A stretch of DNA of 6,582 bases, from positions 1 to 6,582 of the forward strand of contig CAMLQP010000167.1 in assembly GCA_946482115.1 (NCBI GenBank). Reading direction: 5' to 3'. Position 1 is the stretch's first letter; each line of letters begins with the position of its first letter. The notes under the pieces are model-generated. The model was not told the origin of the DNA, did no database searches, and saw only the letters and a program-made list of their open reading frames with translations. The translations under genes and the position numbers were made by a program. The DNA comes from an uncultured Comamonadaceae bacterium. GTDB taxonomy: Bacteria; Pseudomonadota; Gammaproteobacteria; Burkholderiales; Burkholderiaceae. Below are positions 4,461 through 6,582 of this stretch, in pieces.

Positions 4461-6582
4461 ATGAAGAGCCTGCCCGGTTCCGACGCGGCGGTGCCGGCCG
4501 CCATCGTCGCGGCCACGGCCGACAGCCTGCCGCACCAGGCCCAGGCCCTGCAGCGCGCGCGTGCCTTTGCCGCGCCGCTGATCGAATTCGAGACGCTGGA
4601 CACCGGCGAGAACACCCTGGCCCATGCGGACGCGGTGGCCGACATCCTGGCCGGCATCGGCGGCTCCGAGGCGATGCAGGCGGTCAGCTACCTGGTCTAT
4701 GCCAGCCCGTACCTGAACCGGCCCCAGGAAGTCATCGCCAAGGCCTTCGGCGAGACGCACGCCGCGCTCGCGCTGGAAACCAACAAGCTGGTGCAGCTGC
4801 AGCGCCAGGCGCGCCAGAAGGCGCCCGCGCCCGCCAGCGGCAAGGCGCCGCAGTCCGAACTGGCGGCGGCCCAGACCGAGAACGTGCGCAAGATGCTGCT
4901 GGCCTTCTCGCGCGACCTGCGGGTGGTGATGCTGCGGCTGGCCTCCCGGCTGCAGACGCTGCGCCACTTCGCCCAGACCAAGCAGCAGCCCGACGAGGCC
5001 CTGGCTGGCGAGTCGCTGCACGTGTTCGCGCCGCTGGCCAACCGGCTGGGCATCTGGCAGATCAAGTGGGAGATGGAGGACCTGGCCTTCCGTTTCCTGG
5101 AGCCCCAGACCTACAAGGACATCGCCCGCCTGCTCGACGAGAAGCGCACCGGGCGCGAGGAGCATGTGGAGGCGGTGCGCCAGCGCCTGGAGGACGACCT
5201 GCTGCGCCAGGGCATCAAGGCCTCGGTGCAGGGTCGGCCCAAGCACATCTACAGCATCGTCAAGAAGATGCGCGGCAAGTCACTGGGTTTCGACCAGGTG
5301 TTCGACATCCGGGCGCTGCGCGTCATCGTGCCCCGGCTGGAAGACTGTTACACCGCGCTGGCCCATGTGCACGCGCAGTACAGCCCGGTGCCCGAGGAGT
5401 TCGACGACTACATCGCCAAGCCCAAGGCCAACGGCTACCAGTCGCTGCACACCGTGGTGCGCGACGCGCAGGGCCGCGCGTTCGAGATCCAGATCCGCAC
5501 CCAGGCCATGCACGACCACGCCGAGCACGGCGTGGCCGCGCACTGGGCCTACAAGGAGGCGGGCGCCAAGGGTTACGGCGGCGTCACCGCCAACTCCGAG
5601 TACGACGCCAAGATCGCCGTGCTGCGCCAGCTGCTGGCCTGGGAGCGCGACCTCAGCGGCGCGGCCCAGGGCCTGTTCGACGACCGCATCTACGTGCTCA
5701 CGCCCGACGCCGCCATCGTGGAGCTGCCGCAGGGCGCAACGGCGGTCGATTTCGCCTACAGCGTGCACACCAGCCTGGGCCACCGCTGCCGCGGCGCCAA
5801 GGTCGACGGTGCCATGGTCACGCTCAACACGCCGCTGCAGAACGGCCAGACGGTGGAGATCGTGGCCACCAAGGAAGGCGGCCCCTCGCGCGACTGGCTC
5901 AACCCCGACCTGGGCTATCTGACCAGCCACCGCGCCAAGAGCAAGGTGCGCGCGTGGTTCAACGCCCAGGCGGCCGAGGAGACCATGGCGCGCGGGCGCG
6001 AGGCGGTGGAAAAGCTGCTGCAGCGCGAAGGCAAGACGGCCATCCGGCTGGAGGATCTTGCCAGCGGCCTGGGGCTGTCCTCGGCGGCCGAGCTGTTCGA
6101 GGTGGTGGGCAAGGACGAACTCTCGCTGCGCGCCATCGAGACCCACCTCAAGCCCGCCGAGCCGCCGCCCGCGCTGGACGAGCAGGTGCTGCTGCGCAAG
6201 AACCGCCCCGCGCGCGAGGCGCCTACCGGCGGCGTGCTGGTGGTGGGCGTGGGCTCGCTCATGACGCAGCTGGCCAAATGCTGCCGGCCCGCGCCGCCCG
6301 ACGACATCAGCGGTTTCGTCACGCGCGGCAAGGGCGTGAGCGTGCATCGCAGCGACTGCACCGACTTCGCCCATCTGCAGCGCAAGCACCCGGACCGGGT
6401 GATCGAGGTGGAGTGGGGCGGCCTGCGCGGTGGCGAACCGGTGGTGTATCCGGTGGACGTGGCGGTCGAGGCGCTGGACCGCCAGGGCCTGCTGCGCGAC
6501 ATCTCCGACGTGTTCGCGCGCGAGAAAATCAACGTCATCGGCGTGCAGACGCAGTCGGTCAAGGGCATCGCGTGGATGACCT
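4461..6582 (+). CDS. relA: RelA, ribosome-associated (p)ppGpp synthetase, C-terminus cut off by window edge
   Basis: Transfers pyrophosphate from ATP to GTP/GDP to make (p)ppGpp when uncharged tRNA sits on the ribosome. The 707 visible residues show, in order: a degenerate hydrolase domain, with VYASPY (79-84) where active enzymes have HDxxED; the synthetase domain with RPKHIYSI (R259), FDIRALRV (D282), the EFDD form of the EXDD motif (313-316) and NGYQSLHT (324-331); a TGS domain from about 408 (RIYVLTPDAAIVELP); a helical region; the zinc-finger domain with C607, C608, H629 and C633, spaced as in E. coli RelA; and the start of an ACT domain (about 653 on). Perhaps 30-40 residues are missing. 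The dead hydrolase site and EXDD indicate monofunctional RelA rather than SpoT. ATG 4461 has GAGGA overlapping the hydrolase stop, ten bases away, suggesting coupled translation. Confidence 0.97.
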   Translation, partial: MKSLPGSDAAVPAAIVAATADSLPHQAQALQRARAFAAPLIEFETLDTGENTLAHADAVADILAGIGGSEAMQAVSYLVYASPYLNRPQEVIAKAFGETHAALALETNKLVQLQRQARQKAPAPASGKAPQSELAAAQTENVRKMLLAFSRDLRVVMLRLASRLQTLRHFAQTKQQPDEALAGESLHVFAPLANRLGIWQIKWEMEDLAFRFLEPQTYKDIARLLDEKRTGREEHVEAVRQRLEDDLLRQGIKASVQGRPKHIYSIVKKMRGKSLGFDQVFDIRALRVIVPRLEDCYTALAHVHAQYSPVPEEFDDYIAKPKANGYQSLHTVVRDAQGRAFEIQIRTQAMHDHAEHGVAAHWAYKEAGAKGYGGVTANSEYDAKIAVLRQLLAWERDLSGAAQGLFDDRIYVLTPDAAIVELPQGATAVDFAYSVHTSLGHRCRGAKVDGAMVTLNTPLQNGQTVEIVATKEGGPSRDWLNPDLGYLTSHRAKSKVRAWFNAQAAEETMARGREAVEKLLQREGKTAIRLEDLASGLGLSSAAELFEVVGKDELSLRAIETHLKPAEPPPALDEQVLLRKNRPAREAPTGGVLVVGVGSLMTQLAKCCRPAPPDDISGFVTRGKGVSVHRSDCTDFAHLQRKHPDRVIEVEWGGLRGGEPVVYPVDVAVEALDRQGLLRDISDVFAREKINVIGVQTQSVKGIAWMT

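Noticed and set aside
3945..5246. A 433-codon minus-strand open frame opposite the hydrolase and relA genes.
   Set aside because: It crosses two real genes on the other strand, its composition is biased (His/Arg/Gln/Leu rich), and it has no motif. It is a GC-driven shadow.
5280..6389. A 369-codon minus-strand open frame inside relA.
   Set aside because: It lies wholly antisense to conserved RelA domains, and its sequence is repetitive Ala/Val/His/Leu/Arg without a fold signature.

Overview
The window looks like ordinary core chromosome of a high-GC betaproteobacterium. Burkholderiales, most likely Comamonadaceae (relatives of Acidovorax, Hydrogenophaga or Variovorax), fits best. This rests on strong G/C at third codon positions, the character of the encoded proteins (an OmpR/EnvZ pair of the RisA/RisS type, a monofunctional RelA, a PHB-cycle 3-hydroxybutyrate dehydrogenase), and a G/C-rich intergenic hairpin block of a kind I remember from that family. 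No tRNA, rRNA, CRISPR array, insertion sequence or phage gene is visible.

Layout, left to right. Positions 1-926 (minus) hold the N-terminal 308 codons of an EnvZ-type sensor kinase, cut by the window edge. Positions 934-1668 (minus) hold its OmpR-type response regulator, seven bases upstream, so the operon reads ompR then envZ. Positions 1669-1860 are a divergent control region with an AT-rich core and a perfect 10-bp inverted repeat containing GTTACA, which resembles an OmpR half-site. Positions 1861-2568 (plus) encode an exported SIMPL-domain (YggE/DUF541-like) periplasmic protein. Positions 2569-2679 separate it from a convergent gene and hold three consecutive hairpins. Positions 2680-3450 (minus) encode D-3-hydroxybutyrate dehydrogenase. 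Only 40 bp away, divergently, 3491-4450 (plus) encodes a cytoplasmic alpha/beta hydrolase. Ten bases after it, 4461-6582 (plus) encodes RelA, cut by the right edge in its C-terminal ACT domain.

How the genes may work together. OmpR/EnvZ is an envelope or osmotic stress-sensing system and may regulate itself and its divergent neighbour through the shared control region. BdhA oxidises 3-hydroxybutyrate from polyhydroxybutyrate breakdown to acetoacetate. RelA makes (p)ppGpp on amino-acid starvation; its hydrolase site is degenerate and its synthetase carries the EXDD motif of monofunctional enzymes. The alpha/beta hydrolase is closely linked to relA and divergent from bdhA, so a link between carbon-store use and the stringent response is conceivable, but that is inference only. 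I see no clearly undescribed system. The most checkable leads are the GTTACA inverted repeat, the hairpin block, the very short bdhA/hydrolase divergence and the hydrolase-relA linkage.
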